A stretch of 64,000 bases of DNA from the NCBI GenBank assembly GCA_963814645.1, contig CAWFDX010000001.1:1-64000 (forward strand), given 5' to 3'. The notes under the pieces are model-generated. The model did not search any database and had not been told where the DNA came from. It saw only the letters and a program-made list of their open reading frames with translations. Origin of the DNA: RYN-230 sp963814645. GTDB lineage: Bacteria > Actinomycetota > Actinomycetes > Streptosporangiales > Streptosporangiaceae. Within the stretch, counting starts at the first letter, position 1; every line of letters starts with the position of its first letter. Below, in pieces: positions 53,990 to 63,595 of the stretch. The translations under genes were made by a program, and so were the position numbers.

Positions 53990-54642
53990 CCGCGGCCAGC
54001 TACCCGGGGAACGGCCCGCTCCGGCTGGCCCTGCTGGGCGCCACCGGCGGGATCGGTGGGCACGTGCTGAACTGGGCGGCCGACGCCGGGCACCCGGTGC
54101 ACGTGCTGGCCAGGAACGCGGCGGCCGTGCCGCGCCGCCCCGGGGTCACGGTCACCGAAGGCGATGCGACCGACCCAGTGGCCGTCGCCGACACGGTGGC
54201 CAGCGCGGACGCGGTGCTGTCCGCGCTGGGCCCGCGCGGCGCCCGGACCCCGCACTTGCTGGCCACCGCCGCGGCCGCGCTGACCCAGGCCATGGCCAAG
54301 ACGGGCACGCACCGGCTGATCGGCGTCAGCGCGGCCGGGGCGTTCATCAAAGAAGATCCGGATTCGGGCCGGCTGGTGAAGATCATCCTGCCGCGGATCT
54401 TCGCCAAGCCGTTCGCCGACGCGCGCGCGATGGAAGAGGTGATCCGGGACAGCGGCCTGGACTGGACGCTGGTCCGGCCGACCCGGCTGGTGAACGCGCC
54501 GGCCCGGGGGGAGTACCGGATCCGTTCGGACTACCCGCCGCCCGGCCTGTCCAAGATCTCCCTGGCCGACGTGGCCGCGTTCATGATCCGTGCGCTGACC
54601 GAAGGCAGCTACCTGCGCGAGTCCCCGGCCATCTGCTGGTAG
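53986..54642 (+). CDS. NAD(P)-binding SDR/NmrA-like protein
   Basis: 218 residues, ATGA overlap with the efflux gene. Atypical SDR: LALLGATGGIGGHVLNWAAD, VTVTEGDATDPVAVADTVAS, SGLDWTLVRPTRLVNAP and ADVAAFMIRALTEG. Family members include flavin/biliverdin reductase-like enzymes and redox sensors. Coupling to the MarR-controlled pump suggests a detoxification role. Confidence 0.87.
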   Translation: MTAASYPGNGPLRLALLGATGGIGGHVLNWAADAGHPVHVLARNAAAVPRRPGVTVTEGDATDPVAVADTVASADAVLSALGPRGARTPHLLATAAAALTQAMAKTGTHRLIGVSAAGAFIKEDPDSGRLVKIILPRIFAKPFADARAMEEVIRDSGLDWTLVRPTRLVNAPARGEYRIRSDYPPPGLSKISLADVAAFMIRALTEGSYLRESPAICW

Positions 54643-54651
54643 CCCGGGAAA

Positions 54652-55806
54652 TCAGCTGGCGCCGTCCGCCACGGCCGCGGTCACCTCGGCGTGGCGGGCG
54701 GATAGCTCGGCCGCGTAACGGGCGTCGTCCGCCTTCTGCCGGTCGATCCGGTCGGCGATGTCCTCGTCGTCGCGCATCAGCGCTTCCAGGTCGGTCCTGG
54801 CCGCGTCCAGCACGCCCAGGTCGGCGTAGGCGTGCTGGACCTTCGGCCCCCACAGCCCGATGTCCTTCACGCACGGCACGATCCGGCTGAACAGCAGCGT
54901 GCGGAACGCCTGCTGGACCGGGGACTGCTCGGTGAACTCCAGGCATTCATCCACGTCATAGCCCATCCGCTCCCACACCTCCTGGGCGCGGAACCGGTTG
55001 CGCATCAGGTAGCAGCCCTCGACCACGAACTCTTCCCGGTCGGCCCGCTCGGCCGCCGTCAGCCCGGCGTAGTAGTCGCGCAGCGCGAGTCGGCCGAACG
55101 CCACGTGCCGGGCCTCGTCCTGCATCACATACGCCAGCAGCTGCTTGACCAGCGGGTTGGCGGCGATGTCCCGGTGCACGCCGAACGCGGCCAGGGCCAG
55201 TCCCTCGATGAGCACCTGCATGCCCAGGTAGGGCATGTCCCAGCGGGAGTCGCTGAGCGCGTCGGCCAGCAGCTTGGCCAGGTCCGGGTTGACCGGGTAG
55301 TACAGCCCGACCTTCTCCCGCATGAACCGGGAGTACAGCTCCACGTGCCGGGCCTCGTCCATGGTCTGGGTGGCGGCGTAGAACTTCGAGTCCATGTCCG
55401 GCACCGACTCGACGATCCGGGCCGCCACCGTCAGCGCGCCCTGCTCCCCGTGCAGGAACTGGCTGAACAGCCAGGCGCCCAGGTGGTGGCCGAGTTCCTT
55501 ACGCTCAGCCTCGTTCAGCACGTCCCACTGCCGCGATCCGTAGATCGGGCAGAAGTCATCCGGCGTCTCCATCACGTTGGTCGGATCCACCGGCAGCGCC
55601 CAGTCGATCCGCTTGGCCGCGTCCCACTGCTTGTCCTTGCCCCGCTGATACAGGTCCAGCAGGCGGCCCCGGCCGTCGTCATACTCCCAGCTGAACTTCG
55701 TGATCCCGGCGGCGGGCACGTCCCAGGTGCCGGGCTCGACGGGGGTGGCGTAGTGGTCGTAGGTCGTCACGGCGGCCTCCAGCGCCCGGGGTATGGCTGC
55801 CTTCAT
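54652..55806 (-). CDS. Ferritin-like di-iron protein
   Basis: 384 residues. Two ligand helices pairs are clear: Glu in FLHGEQGALTVAARIVE with TQTMDEARHVELYSRFMREK, and Glu in VLIEGLALAAFGVH with VMQDEARHVAFGRLALRDYY. This ExnExxH double motif is the di-iron site of ribonucleotide reductase R2-like, AurF-like and acyl desaturase proteins. The substrate is unknown. Start at ATG 55804-55806. Confidence 0.83.
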   Translation of the reverse strand: MKAAIPRALEAAVTTYDHYATPVEPGTWDVPAAGITKFSWEYDDGRGRLLDLYQRGKDKQWDAAKRIDWALPVDPTNVMETPDDFCPIYGSRQWDVLNEAERKELGHHLGAWLFSQFLHGEQGALTVAARIVESVPDMDSKFYAATQTMDEARHVELYSRFMREKVGLYYPVNPDLAKLLADALSDSRWDMPYLGMQVLIEGLALAAFGVHRDIAANPLVKQLLAYVMQDEARHVAFGRLALRDYYAGLTAAERADREEFVVEGCYLMRNRFRAQEVWERMGYDVDECLEFTEQSPVQQAFRTLLFSRIVPCVKDIGLWGPKVQHAYADLGVLDAARTDLEALMRDDEDIADRIDRQKADDARYAAELSARHAEVTAAVADGAS

Positions 55807-55846
55807 TACTGCACAGTAACTACGGTTGGCGCAATAGGCCCTGCGG

Positions 55847-56773
55847 TCAGTCGTGCACCGACGGCTCGTGGTCGGCGTGCCCGGACGGTTCCAGCTGGAA
55901 CGTGGAGTGCTCCACGTCGAAGTGGCCGCGCACGCACTCCTGCAGCCGGTCCAGAATGCCCGGCCCGCAGCCCGCGCTCAGCGTGCCCGGGTCCACCACG
56001 ACGTGCGCGGACAGCACCGGCAAGCCGGACGTGATCGTCCAGGCGTGCAGGTCGTGCACGTCGATGACGCCGTCCAGGCCGATCATGTGCCGCCGCACCT
56101 CGGTCAGGTCGATGCCCCGGGGGCTGGCCTCCAGCAGCACATCCACCGCGTCCCGGAGCAGCCGCCAGGTCCGCGGCAGGATCAGCACGCCGACCAGCAG
56201 CGACGCGACCGGGTCGGCCCGGGTCCAGCCGGTCAGCGAGATCAACACGGCGGTCACGATCACCGCGACCGCGCCGAACGTGTCCGACGCCACCTCCAGG
56301 AACGCGCCCCGCGCGTTCAGGCTCTCCTCCTGCGCCTGGCGCAGCAGCACCAGTGACACGCCGTTGCCCGCCAGCGCGATCACACCGAAGAACGCCATCA
56401 GCCCGGTACTCACCGGCTGTGGCGTGGCCAGCCGTTGCGCCGCCTCGATCAGGATGAACGTTGCCATGCCGAGCAGCAGCAGCGCGTTCGCGGTCGCCGC
56501 GAGGATCTCCAGCCGGGCGTAGCCGAACGTGCGCCGCTCGGTCGCGGGCTTGCTGGCGAAGTGCGCGGCCAGCAGGGACAGCCCCACCCCGGCCGCGTCG
56601 GCGGCCATGTGCGCCGCATCGGCCAGCAGTACCAGGGATCCGGACAGCGCCGCGCCGGCCACCTCGCCGAGGGCGATCGTGACGGTGATGGCCAGCACGG
56701 CGGCCAGCCGGCCCCGGTGCCGCCCGGTCGCGGTCGGACCGGGCCCGTGGTCATGCCCATGTCCGGCCGTCAT
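55847..56773 (-). CDS. CDF-family cation efflux transporter
   Basis: 308 residues. A His-rich N-terminus (GHGHDHGPG), six membrane helices, and the zinc-site motifs LVLLADAAHMAADAAGVGLS (HxxxD) and FLEVASDTFGAVAVI, where the usual HxxxD reads ExxxD. The C-terminal cytoplasmic domain has DVHDLHAWTITSGLPVLSAH and a His-rich tail. Exports Zn, Co or similar divalent metals; the altered second motif may shift metal preference. Confidence 0.9.
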   Translation of the reverse strand: MTAGHGHDHGPGPTATGRHRGRLAAVLAITVTIALGEVAGAALSGSLVLLADAAHMAADAAGVGLSLLAAHFASKPATERRTFGYARLEILAATANALLLLGMATFILIEAAQRLATPQPVSTGLMAFFGVIALAGNGVSLVLLRQAQEESLNARGAFLEVASDTFGAVAVIVTAVLISLTGWTRADPVASLLVGVLILPRTWRLLRDAVDVLLEASPRGIDLTEVRRHMIGLDGVIDVHDLHAWTITSGLPVLSAHVVVDPGTLSAGCGPGILDRLQECVRGHFDVEHSTFQLEPSGHADHEPSVHD

Positions 56774-56837
56774 CGCCGCTGACCGCTCCCTCGTCAGGCG
56801 TCCTGGTGCCCATGCCTGGGGTTCCAGTGACCTGAGT

Positions 56838-59282
56838 TTAGGTGCCGGGCCGGTCGTCGCCGTCGCCGCCCGCGGTGTCTCCCGGTTCCCCCGTACCCGG
56901 GAAGAGCAGCTCGTAGGCCGGGTTGATCATGACTGGGGCGCCGTTCCGGATGCCCACCTGGCCACGGAACCGCACCCGGGCCCCGCAGATGATGCCCGGA
57001 ATGTGCGACCGGCCGTAGAACAGCGCGGTCAGATCGCCGGTGGAGTCGGCGACGTCCGCGGCCAGCACGGAACTCCGTTCCACCGGCCTGATCTCCACCG
57101 CGCGGATCCGCCCCTCGACGGTGGCCCGGCCCGGCTTGTCCAGCGAGCCGATCGGGCGCACCCCCGCCGACGGGGTAGGCCTGTCGTAGCTGTGATGCTC
57201 GGGTGTGGGCACGTTCGGCGGGTCAGAGTTGGCCACCGCCACGGATGCGGGCGGTGCTCCGGCCCGGCCCGCGCCGTCCGGCGCGGCGGCGCCGGCCGCC
57301 GCCCGTTCCTTGACGGCCTGCCGCGCCTGGAGCACCTCCAGCCTGCTGCGCACGTCGAACGGGACGATGGTGGCCGCGGAGTTCGGGATCTGGCTGACCA
57401 CCGCCGCGATCTTGTCAGCGGTGCGGTCGTGCAGCAGCCGGCCGAGCAGCGCGGAGTAGCTGCGCCGCGGCAGCACTACGGTGACCTGTGTGCCCGGCTG
57501 GGCCGCCTCGCCACTGACCAGCTCGGCCGCGCACCGGGCCAGCCTGCGGTCCGCGCAGTCGATGAAGTCCAGCGCCACATCGACACTCGCCCGGGTCCAT
57601 TCCTCACGGAGCAGGTCCGCCTGGGAGGTGTCGATGACGAAGTGCACCGCACGCAGCGTCGTCGGGCGCTGGCTCTTCGCGTACCGCAGGCCGGCCAGGG
57701 TGGCCAGGTCAAAGCGGTCCACGAACAGGAACACGGTCCGCCGCGGGAAGTTCGGCGTGGCGGGCGGCTGGGCGCGGTCGCTGATCCGCTCCAGGACCTC
57801 GGCCTCGGTGCGGTACTCCTTGTTCAGCCGGATCAGCGAGAAGAACAGGATGGGGAACAGCACCACGACGAGCCAGGCCCCTTCGACGAACTTCACCACC
57901 GCGAAGATCGCCACCACGATCGCCGACAGCCCGCCCGCCGAGGCATTGATGATCAGCCGGCGCCGCCAGCCGGGCTCCCGGGTCCGGCTGTGATACTTCG
58001 CCATCCCGAAGCCGGCCATGGTGAACGCGGTGAACACGCCGATGGCATAGAGCGGGACGAGGTTGTTGACGTTCGCCCCCCGGATGATCAGCAATATGAT
58101 CGAGGTCACCGTCAGCACGATGATCGCGTTGGAGAACACCAGCCGGTGCCCGCGCTTGAGCAGCCAGCGGGGCAGGAACGCATCGCCCGCCACATAGCTG
58201 GCCAGGAACGGGAACCCGTTGAAGCTCGTGTTCGCCCCGGTGTAAAGGATCAGTGCCGTCGCGGCCTGAACCAGGAAGAACAGCCCTTGGCCGACAGCCG
58301 TGTGACCGAACACCCGCGTGGTCTCCTGGGCCAGCACGGTCGGGTATCCGCTCTTCCGCGGCGTCGCCTTGGTCGCATGAGCCAGCCAGGAGATGCCGGC
58401 GACCAGGAAGCCGAGGATGAGCCCTTCGGCCACCAGCACCTGCCGGGCGTTGCGCCCCTCCGGCGGCCGGAATGCGCCCACCGCATCGGACACCGCCTCG
58501 ATGCCGGTCAGCGACGCGCCACCGTTCGCGAACGCGCGCAGCAGGGTGAGGACCATCGCGAAGCTGATCAGGCCGGCCGTGCCGCCGCCGATGGGGTAGG
58601 TGTCGTGCAGCGCGTGCGGGTGATACGGGTGCAGGTCGCCGAATATCTCCCGGATCAGCCCAACCACGATCATCAGGATCACCGAGCCGGAGAACAGGTA
58701 CGTCGGCACGGCGAAGGCACGGCCCGCCTCGCGGAGACCCCGCAGGTTGCCGAAGCAGATGACCAGGATCACGGCGATCGTGATCTCCAGGGTGTACGGG
58801 CCGAGGGCAGGGAAGGCGGAGGTCACCGCGGCCGTGCCGGCGGAGGTCTGCACCGCGACCGTGACCACGTAGTCGATGAGTAGCGCGACGGCCGCGAGCT
58901 GCGCGACCCGCGGCCCGAAATTGTCCCGGGCCACCACATAGGAGCCACCCGGCCGGATGTAGACCATGACGACCTCGCGGTAGGACAGCACCACGAGCGT
59001 CATCACCAGCAGGATGACCAGCGTCAGCGGGAGGATCAGGTCGAACGCGGCCAGCCCGGCCAGGGGCAGCAGCGCGATCAGGACTTCCTCAGGGCCGTAC
59101 GCCGAAGAGGAGATCCCATCGGGCGAGAGCACGCCGAGCGCCAGCGGCTTGGACAGCCGCTGGTCCTGCAGCTGGGCGTTGATCAACGGCCGCCCGAGAA
59201 TGCGCCGCTTCAGTGTGTACCCGAGGCTTTCCGGCAGGATTTCGCCCTTGCCGAGAAAGCCTGCGGCCTTGCGCATCGCCAC
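56838..59282 (-). CDS. KimA-like APC permease with USP-like and OB-fold C-terminal domains (copy 1)
   Basis: About 814 residues from GTG 59280-59282; AAGGG lies 8 nt upstream and the same start context occurs in copy 2. Twelve or so membrane helices (residues ~45-490) with GISSSAYGPEEVLIALLPLA and RPGGSYVVARDNFGPRVAQL. A USP-like cytosolic domain follows (RRTVFLFVDRFDLATLAGLR, YAKSQRPTTLRAVHFVID). After a Pro-rich linker there is an OB-fold (KPGRATVEGRIRAVEIRPVE, then ADSTGDLTALFYGRSHIPGI). APC plus USP is the KimA layout of high-affinity K+ importers; the OB-fold is an addition. Confidence 0.85.
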   Translation of the reverse strand: MAMRKAAGFLGKGEILPESLGYTLKRRILGRPLINAQLQDQRLSKPLALGVLSPDGISSSAYGPEEVLIALLPLAGLAAFDLILPLTLVILLVMTLVVLSYREVVMVYIRPGGSYVVARDNFGPRVAQLAAVALLIDYVVTVAVQTSAGTAAVTSAFPALGPYTLEITIAVILVICFGNLRGLREAGRAFAVPTYLFSGSVILMIVVGLIREIFGDLHPYHPHALHDTYPIGGGTAGLISFAMVLTLLRAFANGGASLTGIEAVSDAVGAFRPPEGRNARQVLVAEGLILGFLVAGISWLAHATKATPRKSGYPTVLAQETTRVFGHTAVGQGLFFLVQAATALILYTGANTSFNGFPFLASYVAGDAFLPRWLLKRGHRLVFSNAIIVLTVTSIILLIIRGANVNNLVPLYAIGVFTAFTMAGFGMAKYHSRTREPGWRRRLIINASAGGLSAIVVAIFAVVKFVEGAWLVVVLFPILFFSLIRLNKEYRTEAEVLERISDRAQPPATPNFPRRTVFLFVDRFDLATLAGLRYAKSQRPTTLRAVHFVIDTSQADLLREEWTRASVDVALDFIDCADRRLARCAAELVSGEAAQPGTQVTVVLPRRSYSALLGRLLHDRTADKIAAVVSQIPNSAATIVPFDVRSRLEVLQARQAVKERAAAGAAAPDGAGRAGAPPASVAVANSDPPNVPTPEHHSYDRPTPSAGVRPIGSLDKPGRATVEGRIRAVEIRPVERSSVLAADVADSTGDLTALFYGRSHIPGIICGARVRFRGQVGIRNGAPVMINPAYELLFPGTGEPGDTAGGDGDDRPGT

Positions 59283-59394
59283 TGATGTGCCCTTCACTCA
59301 CTTTGACCTGGCCTTCATACCATCGTGAGTGAACAGCTTTGTCCATCAGGTCAGCCGGACCGCGTTGTCCGGGGGTTGCCAGCCTGCCGTCGGG

Positions 59395-62058
59395 TTAGGA
59401 GTCCGGGCCGTCCGAGCCTGCGGCCGAGGACAGCAAGTCGTAGGCCGGGTTGGTCATCACCGGGCCTTCGCTACGCAGGCCCACCGAGCCGCGGAACCGC
59501 ACCCGTGCCCCACAGATGACGCCGGGAATGTGTGACCGGCCGTAGAACAGCGCGGTCAGGCTGCCGGTGGAGTCCGCGATCTCGATAGCCAGCACCGAGT
59601 TCTTCTCGACTGGGCGGATCTCCACCGCGCGGACCCGGCCCTCGACGGTGGCCCGGCCGGGGCGGTTGAGCGAGCCGATCGGGTTCACCCCGGCGGGCGG
59701 GACGGGCCGGTTGTACTGCGGGTTGTCGTCAGCCGGCGGGACCGGGACCGGCGGTCCGCCGGGCGCGCCGGGCCGCGGCCGCCGGGAGCGCAGCCGCCCG
59801 CGCAGCCCGGTCGGCGGTGCCGCGACCACCGGGGGCAGGGTGGCGGCCGGGTCGCCGTTGGGCGTGCTCCCGTCGCTGCCCCCGGCGCCCACCGAGGTGC
59901 TGGCCGCCTGGGCGCTGGCTGGCTCGGTGCTGGCCGGCGGTGTGTCGGCTGGCGCCGTGGGCGGCGGCGCCGTGCTCCGGCCCGCGGCCTCGGCGGCCAT
60001 CTCGGCCAGGCTCTTCTTGGCACCGGCGGCGGCCAGCGCGGCTGCCTTCTCCGCCTGGGCGGCGAGCTGGCGCTCGTGCAGCACCTCGATCCGGCTGCGC
60101 ACGTCGAACGGGACGATGGTGGCGGTCACGTTCGGGATCCGGCTGACCACGCCGGCGATCCGGTCCGCGGTGCGGTCGTGCAGCAGACGGCCGAGCAGCG
60201 GGGTGTAGCTGCGCCGGGGCAGCACCACGGTGACGTGGGTGCCCGGTTGGCACGCCTCGGAACTGGCCAGTTCGGCCGCGCAGCGGGCCACCCGGCGGTC
60301 GGGGCAGTTGATGAAGTCCAGCACCACGCCACGGTCGGTCCGGGACCATTCCTCGCGGAGCTGCTCGGCCTGCTGGTTGTCAATCACGAAGTACACCGCG
60401 CGCAGCGTGGTCGGCCGCAGGCTGCGCGCGTAGCGCAGCGCGGCCACGGTGGCCAGGTCGAAGCTGTCCACCAGCACGTAGACCATGCGCCGGGTGTACT
60501 TCTGCGGCTCCGGGGGCTTGGGCCGGTCGGCGATCCGCTCCAGCACCTCGCTCTCCAGCCGGTACTCCCGGTTCAGCCGGATGAGCGTGGGCACCCCGAT
60601 GATGAACAGGATCACTACCAGCCAGGCGCCCTCGCTGAACTTGACCACCACGAAGATCAGCACCACGACCAGCGAGGTCACCCCGGCCGAGAAGTTGATC
60701 ACCAGCTTGCGCCGCCAGTGCGTCTCGCGGTGCGTGTGGTGGTACTTGGCCATGCCGAACCCGGCCAGGGTGAACGCGGTGAACACACCGATCGCGTAGA
60801 ACGGCACGAGGCGGTTCACGTTGGCCCCGGCGCCGGCCAGCAGGGCGCAGGACAGCACGGTCAGCACGACGATCCCGTTGGAGAACACCAGCCGGTGCCC
60901 GCGCTTGGTCAGCCACCGCGGCAGGAACGCATCCTCGGCCACGAAGTTGGCCAGGAACGGGAACCCGTTGAAGCTGGTGTTCCCGCCGGTGTAAAGGATC
61001 AGCGCGGTCACCGCCTGGACCACGAAGAACATGATGCTGCCGAACAGCGTGTGGCCGAAGACGACGCGGGCTTCCTGGGAGATCACGGTGGGCACGCCGG
61101 AGACGTACGGCGCCGCGTGCGTGGCGTGCGCCAGCCAGGAGATGCCGGCCACCAGGGTGCCCAGGATGAGGCCCTCGGTGACCAGCACCTTGCGGGCGTT
61201 GATGCCCTCGGGCGGCCGGAACGCGCTGACCGCGTTGGACACCGCCTCGATGCCGGTCAGCGACGAGCCGCCGTTGGCGAACGCGCGCAGCAGCACGAAG
61301 ATCAGCCCGAATGTGATCAGCGAGTTGTAGTTGTGCGCACCGTGGTAGCCGTACTGCCCAGGCAGCGGGAACGGACGGTGCGGCAGGTCACCGAACACCT
61401 CGCGGGCCAGGCCGACGACGATGACCAGGATCATCACCGCGGAGAACAGATAGGTGGGCACCGCGAACGACTTGCCCGCCTCGCGGATGCCGCGCAGGTT
61501 GCCGTAGGCCATCACCAGCACGACGCAGATCGAGATGATGGTCAGCACGTCCGGCTCGCTGAGCTGCGGGACAGTGTTCTGCAGGGCCGATGCCACCGCC
61601 GCGGTGCCCGCCGCGATCTGCACCGCCACCGTGACCACGTAGTCGATGAGCAGCGCCACCGCGGCGATCTGGGCCACCCTGGGCCCGAAGTTGTCCCGGG
61701 CCACCACGTATGATCCGCCGGCCCGGGTGTAGACCGTGACCACCTCGCGGTAGGACAGCACCACCAGGGCCATCACGAACAGCACCACGCCGGTCAGCGG
61801 CAGGATCAGCGTGAACGCGGTGATGAACAGGCCGCCCTTGAGCAGCTCGATGAGGATTTCCTCGGTGCCGTAGGCCGAGGACGAGATCCCGTCCGGGGCC
61901 AGCACGCCCAGGGCCAGCACGTTGGACAGCCGCTGCTCGCCGAGTTCCTCGTTGACCATGGGCGGCCCGAGCAGCCTGCGTTTCAGCGTGTACCCGAGGC
62001 CCTCGCGCAGGTCACTGCCCCTGCTGCCGAGGACGTCAACCGCTCGCCGCACTGCCAC
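59395..62058 (-). CDS. KimA-like APC permease with USP-like and OB-fold C-terminal domains (copy 2)
   Basis: 887 residues from GTG 62056-62058, with AAGGG 8 nt upstream. Close paralogue of copy 1 throughout: GISSSAYGTEEILIELLKGG, RAGGSYVVARDNFGPRVAQI, USP-like RRMVYVLVDSFDLATVAALR, and OB-fold RPGRATVEGRVRAVEIRPVE with ADSTGSLTALFYGRSHIPGV. It differs mainly in a ~130-residue Ala/Pro/Ser-rich linker between the USP and OB parts. The copies are separated by 112 bp and probably arose by tandem duplication. Confidence 0.85.
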   Translation of the reverse strand: MAVRRAVDVLGSRGSDLREGLGYTLKRRLLGPPMVNEELGEQRLSNVLALGVLAPDGISSSAYGTEEILIELLKGGLFITAFTLILPLTGVVLFVMALVVLSYREVVTVYTRAGGSYVVARDNFGPRVAQIAAVALLIDYVVTVAVQIAAGTAAVASALQNTVPQLSEPDVLTIISICVVLVMAYGNLRGIREAGKSFAVPTYLFSAVMILVIVVGLAREVFGDLPHRPFPLPGQYGYHGAHNYNSLITFGLIFVLLRAFANGGSSLTGIEAVSNAVSAFRPPEGINARKVLVTEGLILGTLVAGISWLAHATHAAPYVSGVPTVISQEARVVFGHTLFGSIMFFVVQAVTALILYTGGNTSFNGFPFLANFVAEDAFLPRWLTKRGHRLVFSNGIVVLTVLSCALLAGAGANVNRLVPFYAIGVFTAFTLAGFGMAKYHHTHRETHWRRKLVINFSAGVTSLVVVLIFVVVKFSEGAWLVVILFIIGVPTLIRLNREYRLESEVLERIADRPKPPEPQKYTRRMVYVLVDSFDLATVAALRYARSLRPTTLRAVYFVIDNQQAEQLREEWSRTDRGVVLDFINCPDRRVARCAAELASSEACQPGTHVTVVLPRRSYTPLLGRLLHDRTADRIAGVVSRIPNVTATIVPFDVRSRIEVLHERQLAAQAEKAAALAAAGAKKSLAEMAAEAAGRSTAPPPTAPADTPPASTEPASAQAASTSVGAGGSDGSTPNGDPAATLPPVVAAPPTGLRGRLRSRRPRPGAPGGPPVPVPPADDNPQYNRPVPPAGVNPIGSLNRPGRATVEGRVRAVEIRPVEKNSVLAIEIADSTGSLTALFYGRSHIPGVICGARVRFRGSVGLRSEGPVMTNPAYDLLSSAAGSDGPDS

Positions 62059-62194
62059 CTGGTCTGCCCTTCATGTGCTTGACCTGGCCTGTCTACCACC
62101 GCGGCGACGCGCTCAGGCCAACGGGGCATTTGCCTGATACCCCCCCGGGCTGCCGCGTAGCCGGGTCTTAGCGGAGCCTTAGCGTGCTGGGCGG

Positions 62195-63595
62195 TCAGCC
62201 GATGCCGAACCAGCCCAGCACGGTGAACGTCAGCAGGAGCAGGCTCATCGCGGATATCGCCACGGTGCAGATGGTGGCGGCCACCCGGAATCCGGTGCCG
62301 TTGGCCGCCGCGCCGAGCACGCTGCGCCGGTTGGTCAGGATGAGGATGTAGGTCAGGATGACCGGCGTCACGATACCCTGCAGCACCTGGGTGCCGATGA
62401 GCAGGGTAATCAGGTTGATCGGGGTCAGCGCCAGCGAGGCACCGATGATCACCTGAACGGTGAACAGGCTGAGGAACAGCCGGGCCTCGGTGAACCGGCG
62501 GGACACCGACCGCTCCACCCCCACCGCCTCACTGATCGCGTACGCGCTGGACAGCGGGACCACCGCGCCGGCCAGCGCGGACGCCCCGATCAGGCCGAAC
62601 GCGAACAGCCATTCGGCGGCCGGGCCCGCCACCGGGCGCAGCGCCTGGGCCGCCTCCTTGGCCGAGGTGAGCGGGCCGGTGCCGCCGATGGCGGCGGCGG
62701 TCGCGATGATGATCGTGATGGAGATCACGCAGGCGAACAGTGCGCCGGAGATCGCGTCGATCCGGGCCCGCGGATAGTCGGCCGCGTCGGCGCCCTTGTC
62801 CACCACGCCGGCCGCCGCGTACAGCTGCATGTACGGGCTGACCGTGGTGCCGATCAGGGCCACTCCGAGCAGCAGGAAGCTCTTGGTGTACAGAAAGTGC
62901 GGGATGACCAGGTTGCTGCCGACCTGAGCCCAGTCGGGGTGGCCGAGCACCGCGGCGATCGGGTAGGCCAGGAAGGCCAGCGACAGGATGAGGAACACCC
63001 GCTCGGCGTACCGGTAGGAGCCGAACACGACCAGCGCCCAGATGGCCACGGCGGCGACTGGAATGATCACGTACCGGCTCACGCCGAGCAACTGGAAGGC
63101 GGCCCCGATGCCCGCGAACTCGGCCACCACCAGGCCGGTGTTGGCCAGCAGCACGCAGAACAGCGCGACCCCGGTCAGCCGCAGGCTGAACTGCTCCCGG
63201 ATCAGCGCGGCCAGGCCCTTGCCGGTGTGCGTGCCGAGCCGGACCGCCATCTCCTGGACCAGCACCAGCGCGATGGTGACCAGCACCATGAAGAACAGCG
63301 TCCGGTAGATGAACTGGGACCCGGCCGACGCGTAGGTGGCGATGCCGGCCGCGTCGTTGCCCGCGTTGGCCGCCACCACCCCGGGCCCGGCGATGGCCAG
63401 GATCATCCAGATCCGGCCGCGCCGGGACCGGATCAGCCGGACCCCGCCGGCCCGGACCCGGGTCAGCGAGGTGAACCCGGTCCGGGCCCGCGCCCGGGCG
63501 ATCTCAACCGACTCCTCGTCCCACTCCTCTTCGTGGCGCCTCCGGGGGGCCCGGACCCGCCTCCCGTCGGCGGCGTCCTCCTTTGGCGCAGTCAC
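62195..63595 (-). CDS. Atypical NRAMP-family metal-ion transporter
   Basis: 466 residues from GTG 63593-63595. A ~60-residue charged N-terminus, then eleven or so membrane helices. Helix 1 reads IAGPGVVAANAGNDAAGIAT, so the classical DPGN is NAGN. In the helix 6 region, where canonical members have the metal-ligand Met of an A-x-x-MPH motif, the text is LIGTTVSPYMQLYAAAGVVD. It is thus an NRAMP-related branch, possibly for Mg2+ or another hard cation. It overlaps the upstream CBS/MgtE-like gene (GTGA). Confidence 0.82.
   Translation of the reverse strand: MTAPKEDAADGRRVRAPRRRHEEEWDEESVEIARARARTGFTSLTRVRAGGVRLIRSRRGRIWMILAIAGPGVVAANAGNDAAGIATYASAGSQFIYRTLFFMVLVTIALVLVQEMAVRLGTHTGKGLAALIREQFSLRLTGVALFCVLLANTGLVVAEFAGIGAAFQLLGVSRYVIIPVAAVAIWALVVFGSYRYAERVFLILSLAFLAYPIAAVLGHPDWAQVGSNLVIPHFLYTKSFLLLGVALIGTTVSPYMQLYAAAGVVDKGADAADYPRARIDAISGALFACVISITIIIATAAAIGGTGPLTSAKEAAQALRPVAGPAAEWLFAFGLIGASALAGAVVPLSSAYAISEAVGVERSVSRRFTEARLFLSLFTVQVIIGASLALTPINLITLLIGTQVLQGIVTPVILTYILILTNRRSVLGAAANGTGFRVAATICTVAISAMSLLLLTFTVLGWFGIG

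Noticed and set aside
56529..58883. A 784-codon plus-strand frame
   Set aside because: Antisense to the CDF transporter and the first APC permease; no recognisable domain.
60076..61713. A 545-codon plus-strand frame
   Set aside because: Antisense to the second APC permease; His/Gln/Arg-rich shadow.
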